A stretch of DNA of 64,000 nt from contig OZ245818.1 in assembly GCA_965228435.1 (NCBI GenBank), forward strand, positions 6,262,001 through 6,326,000. Direction: 5' to 3'. The translations under genes and the position numbers were made by a program. Positions within the stretch are counted from its first letter, which is position 1; each line of letters starts with the position of its first letter. The notes below the pieces were generated by a model. The model saw only the letters and a list, made by a program, of their open reading frames with translations, was not told the origin of the DNA and did no database searches. Below, piece by piece: positions 24,420-33,419 of the stretch. The stretch comes from Hoeflea_A sp965228435 (GTDB taxonomy: Bacteria; Pseudomonadota; Alphaproteobacteria; Rhizobiales; Rhizobiaceae).

Positions 24420-26903
24420 ATGGAAAATCCCGTGACCGAAGGCAGTTCTGGCAAACTCCCCTCGACAGCAAAAGTAGTCATCATCGGCGGCGGCATCATG
24501 GGATGCGGCCTGGCCTATCATCTTGCCCATGAGGGGTGGACGGATGTCGTGCTGCTGGAAAAGGCCGAACTCACCTCCGGGTCGACCTGGCATGCGGCGG
24601 GGCAGATCACCCAATCCACATCATCGTACGGGCTGGGAAAGTGTGTCGACTACAATATCGGCCTCTATTCCGGAAAGCTCGAGCAGGAAACCGGGCAATC
24701 GGTGACCTGGCACGGCTGCGGGTCGTTCCGGCTTGCCTATGGTGAGGACGAACTGGACTGGCTGCGGCACACGCTCAGTGTCGGCCGGTCGCTGGGTTTC
24801 AACATCGAGCTCGTCGATCCGGAGTTCATTGCCCGCCATCATCCCTTCTACAATCTGGATGGTGTGCTCGGAGCGCTCTACACACCGGACGACGGCCACG
24901 CCGACCCGTCGGGTGTCACTCAGGCCCTGGCGATCGGCGCCCGCAACCTCGGTGCACGGATCATTCGGCGGTGTCGCACCACCGATATCCAACAACGCGC
25001 CGACGGCGGCTGGACGGTGGCGACCGAACAAGGCTCAATCGATTGCGAGCATGTGGTCAACGCCGGCGGCACCTATGCGCGGCAGATGGGGGAGTGGAGC
25101 GGACTGCAACTGCCCATGACTTCGATGACGCACCACTATTTCGTCACCGACACTGTTCCAGAATTCGAAGCGCTCGACCGGGAACTTCCAGTGGTTCGCG
25201 ATGACGCGCTTGTGTCAGGCTATATCCGCATGGAGCAGAAGAGCGGCCTGATCGGCATCTATGAAAAGCAGAACCCAAACACGGTGTGGGAAGACCACTG
25301 CCCATGGGAGGCGGAGAACGAGCTGTTCGAAGCTGATTATGATCGGGTCATGCCCTGGCTGGAAAACGCGCTTGATCGGGTTCCGGTTTTGGCATCGCTG
25401 GGTATCAAGCGGGTCGTGCACGGCGCCATATCGCATCCGCCCGATGGCAATCCGCTGATCGGACCCGCTCCGGGCGTTCGCAATTACTGGTGTTGCTGCG
25501 GCACCCAAATCGGCATCGGTTGGGGTCCAGGACTGACGCGTGAACTGGCGCGGTGGATGGTGCATGGTGCGGCCGATATCTCCATGCGCGACTACGACCC
25601 GCGCCGCTTCGGTTCCTATGCCGTCAAGGAATGGCAGGTTGTCAAGGCAAAGGAAGACTACTGCCTCCGCCATGAGATTCCCTTTCCGCATTTCAATCGT
25701 CTGGCGGGCCGTCCGATCAAACCGAGCCCGCTTTATGAGCGTCTGAAGGCGAAGGGCGCGGTCTTCGAAGAGGTATATGGTCACGAACGTCCGCGCTGGT
25801 TTGCGCGCGACGGCGTCGAACAGCGGGACCATTATTCATTCCGCCGAAACGTGGTGCATGATGTTGTCGGCTCTGAAGTGCGTGCGGTTCGCAACGGCGT
25901 CGGCATCATGGACGTCAGCGCATTCTCCAAGATCGAAGTGGCCGGTCCTGACGCCGAGGCTTTCCTGAACCGCCTTGTGCCCAATCGACTGCCCAGTCGG
26001 GTCGGCGGCATCGCATTGACCCACTTGCTCAACCGGCGAGGGCGTATCGAGATCGAACTGACGGTGGTGCGTCTGGCGCAGGATCGGTACTACCTTGTCT
26101 GCGCTGCCTTCTTCGAGCAACGCCTGCTGGACCACCTGACCCAGCGGCTCGACGGAGAGCAGCTGGAAATTGTCAATCGGTCCGAGGAATGGTCAGCCAT
26201 TGCGCTTCAGGGGCCAGACTCCCGGTCGGTGCTGGCGGACAACACAAGGGCACGGTTGGACAACGCCCAGTTTCGCTGGCTGAGCGCGCAGGAAATCGAT
26301 ATTGCCGGTTACCCCATGTGGGCGCTGCGCATGTCCTATGCGGGCGAGTTGGGCTGGGAAATTCACGGTCCCCGGGAGTCCATGCTCCCTGTCTACGACG
26401 CCCTTTGGGCATCGGGCGAACGATACGGTATCGTTGACTACGGGTCCTTCGCCATGAACGCCATGCGCATGGAGAAGGCATTCAAGGGTGCTGGAGAATT
26501 GACCAACGAAGTGACGCTGCCGGAAGCCGATGTCATGCGCTTCGTAAAGCTGGACAAGGGCGAATTCGAGGGACGATCTGCGACGGAGCAGAGTGTTAGC
26601 GCCAAACTCCCGTGGATCTGCACCTATCTGGAGATCGATCCGGATGGCGTGAATGACGGCAATGGCGGCGAGGCGGTGCTGCTGGATGGTGAGGTGGTGG
26701 GTTCGACATCATCAATGGTGTTCGGTCACACCGTTGGGCGCATCCTGGCCTTTGCTTATCTCAAACCCCATGCTGCGTCGGCGGGCACGGCTTTGGAGGT
26801 TGTGGTTGCTGGACAACCGCGCCCCGCACGGGTGCTTGGCGAAGCCGCTTACGATCCCGAAAACAAATTGCCGAGGACCGACGCTGCCATGGCGGAGATT
26901 TGA
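24420..26903 (+). CDS. FAD-dependent N-demethylase with GcvT domain (dimethylglycine/sarcosine dehydrogenase-like)
   Basis: The 827-residue protein has an N-terminal DAO-type FAD domain (VVIIGGGIMGCGLAYHLA). The histidine in SGSTWHAAGQ (His58) corresponds to the residue that carries covalent FAD in dimethylglycine dehydrogenase. A FAO_M linker follows, and then a C-terminal GcvT/aminomethyltransferase domain from about residue 440, which hands formaldehyde to tetrahydrofolate. It should oxidise an N-methyl group of a tertiary or secondary amine. ATG 24420 is the likely start; TTG 24387 and GTG 24432 are alternatives. It is the first gene of a six-gene operon and a natural successor to the Rieske demethylase. 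Confidence 0.9.
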   Translation: MENPVTEGSSGKLPSTAKVVIIGGGIMGCGLAYHLAHEGWTDVVLLEKAELTSGSTWHAAGQITQSTSSYGLGKCVDYNIGLYSGKLEQETGQSVTWHGCGSFRLAYGEDELDWLRHTLSVGRSLGFNIELVDPEFIARHHPFYNLDGVLGALYTPDDGHADPSGVTQALAIGARNLGARIIRRCRTTDIQQRADGGWTVATEQGSIDCEHVVNAGGTYARQMGEWSGLQLPMTSMTHHYFVTDTVPEFEALDRELPVVRDDALVSGYIRMEQKSGLIGIYEKQNPNTVWEDHCPWEAENELFEADYDRVMPWLENALDRVPVLASLGIKRVVHGAISHPPDGNPLIGPAPGVRNYWCCCGTQIGIGWGPGLTRELARWMVHGAADISMRDYDPRRFGSYAVKEWQVVKAKEDYCLRHEIPFPHFNRLAGRPIKPSPLYERLKAKGAVFEEVYGHERPRWFARDGVEQRDHYSFRRNVVHDVVGSEVRAVRNGVGIMDVSAFSKIEVAGPDAEAFLNRLVPNRLPSRVGGIALTHLLNRRGRIEIELTVVRLAQDRYYLVCAAFFEQRLLDHLTQRLDGEQLEIVNRSEEWSAIALQGPDSRSVLADNTRARLDNAQFRWLSAQEIDIAGYPMWALRMSYAGELGWEIHGPRESMLPVYDALWASGERYGIVDYGSFAMNAMRMEKAFKGAGELTNEVTLPEADVMRFVKLDKGEFEGRSATEQSVSAKLPWICTYLEIDPDGVNDGNGGEAVLLDGEVVGSTSSMVFGHTVGRILAFAYLKPHAASAGTALEVVVAGQPRPARVLGEAAYDPENKLPRTDAAMAEI

Positions 26904-26905
26904 AG

Positions 26906-28015
26906 ATGACCGGGAGACCAGACACCATGCGTGCCTTCGTGCTGACGGGGCATGGGGATATGGACAAGCTCGTCTATCGCGACGATTGGCCCGTCCCGGA
27001 ACCGGCGCCGACCGAAGTGTTGATCAAGGTGGCGGCCTGCGGGCTCAACAATACCGACGTCAACACACGAACCGGGTGGTACTCCAAGGGCGTGAGCGGC
27101 AACACCACCGGCAGTGCCCTGGCTGAGGCCGAGGACGAGGACGCAACCTGGGGCGGGGCACCCATCACCTTCCCGCGCATTCAGGGCGCCGACGTGGCGG
27201 GTCAGGTCATTGCCGTCGGGGCCGCTGTGGATGAAGCGCTCGTCGGACGTCGGGTCATGATCGATCCGTGGCTGCGCGACTGGGATGATCCGGACAATAT
27301 GGACAAGTGCCGATATTTTGGCTCGGAGCAGAATGGCGGCTTTGCCGATTTCACCGTTGTCGATCACCGCAACGTGCATCCGATCGACAGCAGCCTGAGC
27401 GATGTGGAACTCGCCACGTTTGCAACATCCTCGATGACGGCCGAAAACATGCTGAACCGGGCGGGTGTCGGGGACGGAGATACAGTGCTCATCCCCGGTG
27501 CATCAGGCGGCGTCGGCTCAGCGCTGATTCAGCTCGCGGGGCGCCGCGGTGCACGGACCGTTGCCATGGCCGGCGACGACAAGCGCGACGCCGTGAAGGC
27601 GATTGGTGCGACGGCGGTGATCGAGCGGTCGCCCGACAACCTTGCCCGCAGTCTGCGCGATGCGATTGGATCGGAAACGGTGAGTGTTGTGGCGGACGTG
27701 GTGGGCGGCGAAGGTTGGCCGAACCTGATCGGCGTGCTCGAACGCGGCGGTCGTTACACCTGTTCCGGTGCGATTGCGGGGCCGATGGTTCAGCTCGATT
27801 TGCGCACGTTCTACCTGCGGGATCTGACTTTTACCGGTGCGACGATCCTGCCGCCGGGCATTTTTGCGGACCTGGTGGGTTATATCGGACGCAACGAGAT
27901 CAGGCCGTTGCTGGCGGAGAGTTTTCCACTGCGCCAATTGCATGACGCGCAGCGCGCTTTCATTGCCAAGAAGCATGTAGGCAACATCGTCGTGACAATG
28001 GATGAAACCGCATGA
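26906..28015 (+). CDS. MDR-family oxidoreductase, quinone reductase-like, without the zinc ligands
   Basis: This 369-residue medium-chain dehydrogenase/reductase has an N-terminal GroES-like domain and a nucleotide-binding domain with VLIPGASGGVGSALIQLAGRRG. The catalytic zinc cysteine is replaced by asparagine (CGLNNTDVN where zinc enzymes have CHTD), and the four-cysteine structural zinc lobe is absent. It is therefore probably an NAD(P)H-dependent quinone reductase-like or zinc-free dehydrogenase. ATG 26906 lies seven bases after GGAGA; ATG 26927 is possible. It begins just after the flavoprotein stop and its own stop overlaps the next ATG (ATGA). Confidence 0.87.
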   Translation: MTGRPDTMRAFVLTGHGDMDKLVYRDDWPVPEPAPTEVLIKVAACGLNNTDVNTRTGWYSKGVSGNTTGSALAEAEDEDATWGGAPITFPRIQGADVAGQVIAVGAAVDEALVGRRVMIDPWLRDWDDPDNMDKCRYFGSEQNGGFADFTVVDHRNVHPIDSSLSDVELATFATSSMTAENMLNRAGVGDGDTVLIPGASGGVGSALIQLAGRRGARTVAMAGDDKRDAVKAIGATAVIERSPDNLARSLRDAIGSETVSVVADVVGGEGWPNLIGVLERGGRYTCSGAIAGPMVQLDLRTFYLRDLTFTGATILPPGIFADLVGYIGRNEIRPLLAESFPLRQLHDAQRAFIAKKHVGNIVVTMDETA

Positions 28016-29124
28016 AGATTACCCGTATCCGGGTATATCAGACGCCGCTTCCGTATCGCGGCGGGGTCTATGCATGGGGTGCCGGCAATCGGATCGAGAC
28101 CGCCATTAGCAATGTAGTGGTGATCGATACGGATTCTGGCCTGACGGGCTGCGGCGAGTTTTGCCCCTGCGGCGAAAACTATATGGAGGCGCATTCGCAA
28201 GGGGTGGTCGGTACCATCAGCTTGCTTGCACCGTATCTCCTGGGCGCTGATCCCAGTCAGGTCGCCGCCATTGAACTGCTGATGGACAGTGCAGTTCGTG
28301 GCCATGGTTACGCAAAAGCGCCCGTCGATGCCTCCTGTTGGGACATTCTGGGAAAGATGACAGACCAACCGGTCTGGAAGCTCCTGGGAGGCAAACTGAC
28401 CGACGGGGCGCCCATGTACCGTGTGATCCCCCAGAAGCCGGTCGACGAAACACTGGTGGAATTGGAAGAACATAGGCGCGCCGGTTACCGCCAGTTCCAG
28501 ATCAAGGTTGGGGCGGACTGGGCGGCCGACATTGAACGCATTCATGCTGCAGTTCCGCTTCTGCAGCCAGGAGAAACGGCGATGGCGGATGCCAATCAGG
28601 GATGGCGGGTGGACAACGCCATTCGGGTTGCCCGCGCCACGCGCGATCTCGATTTCATTCTGGAGCAGCCCTGCCGGACATATGAGGAATGCCAGCAGGT
28701 GCGTCGCAGCACAGACCTGCCGATGAAACTCGATGAGTGCATCACCGATATGCGCATGGCGCATCGTGTGGTGGAGGATCACGGTGCGGACATTGTTTGC
28801 CTGAAGGTTTCCAAACAGGGTGGGTTGTCGAAAGCGCGCAAGATGCGCGACTACCTGGTCGAAAACCGCATTCCGGTGGTCGCTGAAGACTCCTGGGGTG
28901 GTGAAATCACGACGGCGACGCTGGCGCACTTTGCCGCATCCACGCCGTCCGAATTCCTGATCAACGCAACAGACCTGCACAACTACAACACGCGCTCGAC
29001 CGGCAAACCCGGGCCGGCAACTCGTGATGGCCTGCTGTTTGCGCCCAATACTCCCGGCCTCGGGGTGGAGCCCGATTTTGAAAGCCTCGGCGAACCGGTC
29101 GCCGAGTTCGGTGGCCGGGCGTGA
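28012..29124 (+). CDS. Enolase-superfamily enzyme (mandelate racemase/MLE type), copy 1 of 3
   Basis: This 370-residue enzyme has the capping domain (GLTGCGEFCPCGENYMEAH) and a TIM barrel. The catalytic set is complete: Lys in QFQIKVGAD, metal ligands in AMADANQGW, ILEQPC and MKLDEC, and the opposite-face Lys in CLKVSKQGG. The EQPC signature and the two opposed lysines are features I associate with hydroxyproline-betaine 2-epimerase (HpbD) and cis-3-hydroxyproline dehydratase. It may epimerise or dehydrate an N-methylated amino acid. Translation is coupled at both ends (ATGA with the MDR gene, GTGA with copy 2). Confidence 0.9.
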   Translation: MKITRIRVYQTPLPYRGGVYAWGAGNRIETAISNVVVIDTDSGLTGCGEFCPCGENYMEAHSQGVVGTISLLAPYLLGADPSQVAAIELLMDSAVRGHGYAKAPVDASCWDILGKMTDQPVWKLLGGKLTDGAPMYRVIPQKPVDETLVELEEHRRAGYRQFQIKVGADWAADIERIHAAVPLLQPGETAMADANQGWRVDNAIRVARATRDLDFILEQPCRTYEECQQVRRSTDLPMKLDECITDMRMAHRVVEDHGADIVCLKVSKQGGLSKARKMRDYLVENRIPVVAEDSWGGEITTATLAHFAASTPSEFLINATDLHNYNTRSTGKPGPATRDGLLFAPNTPGLGVEPDFESLGEPVAEFGGRA

Positions 29125-30227
29125 AGATCGTCGGGATCACTGTCTGGCAAATGGATTTGCCGTTGAGCGTGCCCTATCGGCTCTCCGGCGGTCGGCTGCT
29201 GTTCGAACGCCTGGATTCGACGTTCGTTCGCGTCGAGACGGATGACGGGCTGTTCGGATGGGGAGAAGGATGTCCGTGGGGGCACACCTACCTGCCGGCG
29301 CACGGGGCGGGGTTGCGATCCGCCCTGACCGTGCTTGGGCCTGCCTTGCTTGGTCAGGATCCGCGAGTACCGCAGGCTCTTGGGCGGTTGATGGATGAGA
29401 CGCTGCCCGGTCACAACGAAGCCAAGTCAGCGATCGACATGGCTTGCTGGGATATTCTCGGGCAGTGCGCTGGGTTGCCGCTTTGGAAACTCCTGGGAGG
29501 GGCCGAACATCAACCGGTCGCTCTCAATTCGTCCATTTCCACCGGTACGCCGGATGAAATGGTCGCCTTGATCCGACGCGCCAGCACTGCCGGCTACCGG
29601 ACCCACTCTGCGAAAATCGGCGGCAGCGATGCGGACGCCGACATCGAACGGATTGAAGCGGTTTTGGCGTCGTTGCCGAGAGGCGAGCAGGTGACGTTTG
29701 ATGTCAACAGGGCATGGACACCCGGCGTTGCAGTCGGCGTTCTGAACTCGGTGAAATCGAGCGCCTGGATCGAGCAACCCTGCCAGACACTTGACCAGTG
29801 CGCTCATGTTGCCAAACGGGTCAGCAATCCGATCATGTTGGATGAGTGCCTGCTCGACCTGCAGGACCATTTCGACGCCTGGAAAACGGGAGCGTGCGAG
29901 GGTGTCAAAATCAAACCGAACCGGCTCGGTGGCCTGACAAAGGCGCGGCAAGCCCGCGATTTCGGCCTGTCGGTCGGCTGGCAGATGCATATCGAGGATG
30001 TTGGCGGATCGGCTCTGGCCGATACGGCGGCCATTCACCTGGCTTGTTCCACGCCGCAGGAAAACCGACTGGCCAGCTGGCTCTGTCACGCCCATCTGGC
30101 GGTCGATCCGGTGCCGGGGCAGGGCGCTCGCAATGTTGACGGCCTGGCCTTTCCTCCGGACTTGCCCGGACTGGGTGTGGCTCCCGATCCTGCCACGCTG
30201 GGCGAAGCATCCATGGTCTTCAGGTGA
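29121..30227 (+). CDS. Enolase-superfamily enzyme (mandelate racemase/MLE type), copy 2 of 3
   Basis: This 368-residue paralogue starts at GTG 29121, overlapping the stop of copy 1. Its catalytic residues differ slightly but are complete: Lys in THSAKIGGSD (serine where the other copies have a QIK/QVK pattern), Asp in FDVNRAW, Glu in WIEQPC, Asp in IMLDEC, and the second Lys in GVKIKPNRLGG. The capping domain has GWGEGCPWGHTYLPAH. The changed residue beside the first lysine and the KIKPNRLGG form suggest a different substrate or step from the other copies. Confidence 0.9.
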   Translation: MKIVGITVWQMDLPLSVPYRLSGGRLLFERLDSTFVRVETDDGLFGWGEGCPWGHTYLPAHGAGLRSALTVLGPALLGQDPRVPQALGRLMDETLPGHNEAKSAIDMACWDILGQCAGLPLWKLLGGAEHQPVALNSSISTGTPDEMVALIRRASTAGYRTHSAKIGGSDADADIERIEAVLASLPRGEQVTFDVNRAWTPGVAVGVLNSVKSSAWIEQPCQTLDQCAHVAKRVSNPIMLDECLLDLQDHFDAWKTGACEGVKIKPNRLGGLTKARQARDFGLSVGWQMHIEDVGGSALADTAAIHLACSTPQENRLASWLCHAHLAVDPVPGQGARNVDGLAFPPDLPGLGVAPDPATLGEASMVFR

Positions 30228-30233
30228 ACCGAC

Positions 30234-31337
30234 ATGAAGGTGAAGCGCATTACGTTCTGGCAAGTGCCATTGACCAGCCACACGCCCTACGTCATGTCGG
30301 GCGGCAAGGTTTGCGATACTGTTACGACCGGAATCCTGCGCGTTGAAACCGATGGCGGCCTGTGGGGCTGGGGCGAGGTGTGTCCGATCCCACGCTACCT
30401 TCCCGCCTACGCCGACGGCGTGCTGCCGGCCATCGAGCATATGGCGCCGACGATCCTTGGTGCTGATCCGATCGGTCCGGAGGCGCTCATGGGCGACCTG
30501 GACGGATTGCTGCCCGGTCATCCTTACGCCAAGTCCATAATCGATGTGGCGTTGTGGGACCTCACCGCCCAGGCGGCGAACCTGCCGCTATACGCTCTTC
30601 TCGGCGGAAAGCGTTGCGGCCGCTTGCCGCTCTATCATTCCATCACCTGCCTTGCTCCAGACGAAATGGCGCGTATTGCGATCGATGCCCAGCAATCCGG
30701 GATCACACAATTCCAGGTGAAACTTGGTGCGGACTCAGACTGGCAGGCCGATGTCGAGCGTCTGGTAAAGGTTCGAGAAGCCGTCGGCCCGGGACCACTG
30801 GTCTATGGCGACTGGAATTGCGGCGCCAGCCGCCTAGAGGCAATCAGGACGGCGAGGGCAGTGGCCCATCTCGACATCATGCTGGAGCAGCCTTGCCGCA
30901 CTCTGGAAGCGTGCGCCGAGGTGCGTCGGGTATCAGGCCTGCCGATGAAAATTGACGAGGCGGCTTTTGACACCGCTTCCCTGTTGGCTGCACGCGATTA
31001 CGGATGCATGGACGCGGTCGCTATCAAGCTGTCGAAATTTGGGGGCGTAAGCGCTTGCCGCCGGGCACGCGACCTGTGTCAGCACTTTGGTGTCCGCATG
31101 TGCATCGAAGACACCTGGGGATCGGATATCGTGACCGCGGCGTCGTTACACCTGGCCGCGGCGACAGATCCATCGGCGGTCCTGAATGTCTGTGATCTAT
31201 CCGGGTACGTTGCCCCGCGGCTTGACGAAAACGGCCCGACCCGTGAGGACGGGTGGATCGCTCCTCCGGAGGGGCCGGGTCTCGGTATCTCTCCTGACCC
31301 GGAACAACTCGGTCGGCCTCTGGCCGTCCTCGATTGA
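30234..31337 (+). CDS. Enolase-superfamily enzyme (mandelate racemase/MLE type), copy 3 of 3
   Basis: This 367-residue paralogue has the same layout: capping loop GWGEVCPIPRYLPAY, Lys in QFQVKLGAD, metal ligands in YGDWNC, MLEQPC and MKIDEA, and Lys in AIKLSKFGG. It is closest in these motifs to copy 1. The metal-site context DWN differs from the DAN and DVN of the other two, again pointing to divergent specificity rather than recent duplication. It begins seven bases after copy 2 ends. Confidence 0.9.
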   Translation: MKVKRITFWQVPLTSHTPYVMSGGKVCDTVTTGILRVETDGGLWGWGEVCPIPRYLPAYADGVLPAIEHMAPTILGADPIGPEALMGDLDGLLPGHPYAKSIIDVALWDLTAQAANLPLYALLGGKRCGRLPLYHSITCLAPDEMARIAIDAQQSGITQFQVKLGADSDWQADVERLVKVREAVGPGPLVYGDWNCGASRLEAIRTARAVAHLDIMLEQPCRTLEACAEVRRVSGLPMKIDEAAFDTASLLAARDYGCMDAVAIKLSKFGGVSACRRARDLCQHFGVRMCIEDTWGSDIVTAASLHLAAATDPSAVLNVCDLSGYVAPRLDENGPTREDGWIAPPEGPGLGISPDPEQLGRPLAVLD

Positions 31338-31343
31338 AGGATA

Positions 31344-32609
31344 ATGATGATGCAAGACGAATGGCTCACTCGGGCGCGGGCGGTTTTGCCGGAGGGCGGC
31401 TTCGGTAATTTCGATCCGAACATCGTTATTCGCGAGGGAAGGGGCGCTCGTGTTTGGGACGAGGACGGCGGCGAGTATGTCGATTTCCTGATCGGTTCAG
31501 GCCCAATGATCCTTGGCCACGGGCATCCGGAAGTGATTGAAGCCGTGGAACGGCAGCTTTCGAAAGGCATGACGTTTTTCGCCAACAACAGTTCCGGGAT
31601 CGAATTGGCCGAGGAGATTTGCCGGGCGGTGCCTTGTGCCGACCAGGTGCGTTTTGTCAGTACGGGCGGCGAGGCGGACATGTACGCCATGCGTCTGGCG
31701 CGGGCGTATACCGGGCGTGACAAGATCATGAAATTCGAAGGTGGTTATCATGGCATGTCTGCGGAAGCGCAGATGAGTCTTGCGCCGACAAAACTGGTCG
31801 ATTTCCCCAAGGCAGTGCCGGATTCCGCGGGGATTCCGCAGTCGGTTCTCGCTGATATGCTGGTCGCACCATTCAATGATATAGACTATGCCGTTTCGCT
31901 AATCGCCGAGAATGCCGATGTGCTGGCCGCGGTGATCGTTGAGCCACTGCAGCGCATTGTGCCACCGAAACCCGGCTTTCTCGAAGCGCTGCGCGAGGCC
32001 TGCAGCCGGCACGACGTTCTGCTGATCTTTGACGAGGTGGTGACCGGCTTCCGTTTCGCCTATGGCGGCGCTCAGGAGCTTTATGGCGTCACACCGGATC
32101 TGTGCTCGCTTGGCAAGGTTATCGGCGGTGGTCTGCCGTTGGCTGCGGTTGCAGGCGGTGCGGATATCATGGCTCATTTCGACCCGGGCAAAGTCGGCCG
32201 GGAAAAATCGCTGATGCAGATCGGCACACTTTCAGGCAACCCGCTCGCTGCGGCCGCCGGGCTCAAGACAATGGAAATTCTTCGACGGCCCGGCCAGTAC
32301 GAGAAACTGCACGCTTTTGGCCAAAGGCTCATGGATGCACTGACGAAACGCCTGAGTGATGCCGGTCACCCGCATCGGATCGTTGGCCATCAGGCGATGT
32401 TCGACGTGGTCTTTACCGGCGATGCCGTTGAGAGTTACAGGGACGTCCTGCGGGCCGACGCAACCCGCAATACGGCATTCAACGCCACATTGCGCCGACA
32501 CCAGGTATTCAAGTCACCCGGAAAGGTTTACCCGTGCTTGGCTCTGACTGAAGCGGACTTTCAGGTGGCCGACGCCGCTATCGAACAAGCCGTTGCTGCG
32601 CTCAATTGA
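31344..32609 (+). CDS. Class III PLP aminotransferase, glutamate-1-semialdehyde aminomutase-like
   Basis: The 421-residue protein has the class III fold with GSGPMILGHGHPEV, FVSTGGEADMYAMRLAR, DEVVTGFRF (PLP aspartate) and the Schiff-base lysine in SLGKVIGGGLPLAAV, followed by GTLSGNPLAAAAG. It resembles GSA aminomutase, but its place in a catabolic operon argues against heme synthesis; a catabolic transaminase or aminomutase is more likely. Three consecutive ATGs (31344, 31347, 31350) are possible starts. It is the last gene of the operon. Confidence 0.9.
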   Translation: MMMQDEWLTRARAVLPEGGFGNFDPNIVIREGRGARVWDEDGGEYVDFLIGSGPMILGHGHPEVIEAVERQLSKGMTFFANNSSGIELAEEICRAVPCADQVRFVSTGGEADMYAMRLARAYTGRDKIMKFEGGYHGMSAEAQMSLAPTKLVDFPKAVPDSAGIPQSVLADMLVAPFNDIDYAVSLIAENADVLAAVIVEPLQRIVPPKPGFLEALREACSRHDVLLIFDEVVTGFRFAYGGAQELYGVTPDLCSLGKVIGGGLPLAAVAGGADIMAHFDPGKVGREKSLMQIGTLSGNPLAAAAGLKTMEILRRPGQYEKLHAFGQRLMDALTKRLSDAGHPHRIVGHQAMFDVVFTGDAVESYRDVLRADATRNTAFNATLRRHQVFKSPGKVYPCLALTEADFQVADAAIEQAVAALN

Positions 32610-32626
32610 TGAATCGCAGGTTTGAA

Positions 32627-32647
32627 AACAATCAGCTGGCGATTGTT
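32627..32647. terminator. Weak hairpin between convergent aminotransferase and PilZ genes
   Basis: AACAATC at 32627 pairs with GATTGTT at 32641-32647 (7-bp stem, 7-base loop). No long T run follows on either strand, so termination activity is uncertain. Confidence 0.3.
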
Positions 32648-33259
32648 CTAGATGTAGTTCTCAAGTGATTCAGGCGGCTGGATCGTTGCGAATTCGATCG
32701 CGATGCCGTCGTCGAAGTGGCGCACGACCCGGGCTCTCATACTGCCCAGCACGACCTGCGAACCGAGATCCGGACGGGCATCGAGTTCAAGCGCCGCACC
32801 GGACATGGAGAGGTCGACGATGCGGCATGGATAGGTGTCGCCGTCGGCCAGCCGGATTTCGCCGTTGGGGTTGCGCGGAACGATACGCTCGTGGCGGCGA
32901 TCTTCCGGCAGTCCCAATTCGTTCTTGTTGGCGAACCAGGTCAGCTGTGCAGCCAGCTTCTGCCGTTTGCGCTCCGTCGCATTGACGGAAATGACAAACC
33001 CGTTGCCGTTGAGCTTCTTTACCTTGCCTTCGATTCGGCCGATGTGATCGATGTAGGAAACAATGCGTTCCTTCAGGCGAGGCAAAGCCCCGCACTTGAA
33101 ATGAACTTCGCCGGGTGACATCTCGACTGCCACACATTCATACTCGTTGAAGTCAGCGCACATGAGGCGACCATGCAGATCCACAACCACGTTCTGGAAC
33201 GTGGCGTCGTCAGACGATTCTTCCCGAAGATGCGTTGCCGAGTCCTTGGCGGTGTTCAT
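32648..33259 (-). CDS. PilZ-domain protein, possible cyclic-di-GMP receptor
   Basis: This 203-residue protein has a C-terminal PilZ domain with both cyclic-di-GMP-binding motifs: RRHER at residues 121-125 and DLSMSG at 149-154. The N-terminal part (RIEGKVKKLNGNGFVISVNATE) looks like a second, degenerate PilZ fold lacking the arginine motif. Two-PilZ proteins of this sort occur across alphaproteobacteria and are linked to motility or envelope control. ATG 33259 is preferred over the one at 33295. CtrA-like sites lie upstream. Confidence 0.88.
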   Translation of the reverse strand: MNTAKDSATHLREESSDDATFQNVVVDLHGRLMCADFNEYECVAVEMSPGEVHFKCGALPRLKERIVSYIDHIGRIEGKVKKLNGNGFVISVNATERKRQKLAAQLTWFANKNELGLPEDRRHERIVPRNPNGEIRLADGDTYPCRIVDLSMSGAALELDARPDLGSQVVLGSMRARVVRHFDDGIAIEFATIQPPESLENYI

Positions 33260-33419
33260 GGCTCGTTTTGTTCCAGCGATTTCGACCGGGTTCACAATAG
33301 GTCGTGTCGGTTAACAAGCGGTAATCGATTGGGCGATTAACCGGCGGGAAACCGATGCCCATTTGGGGATATGATTAAGGTTCGTCAAATTTCACTCTGA
33401 CAATTGGCTCGAACCGTGC

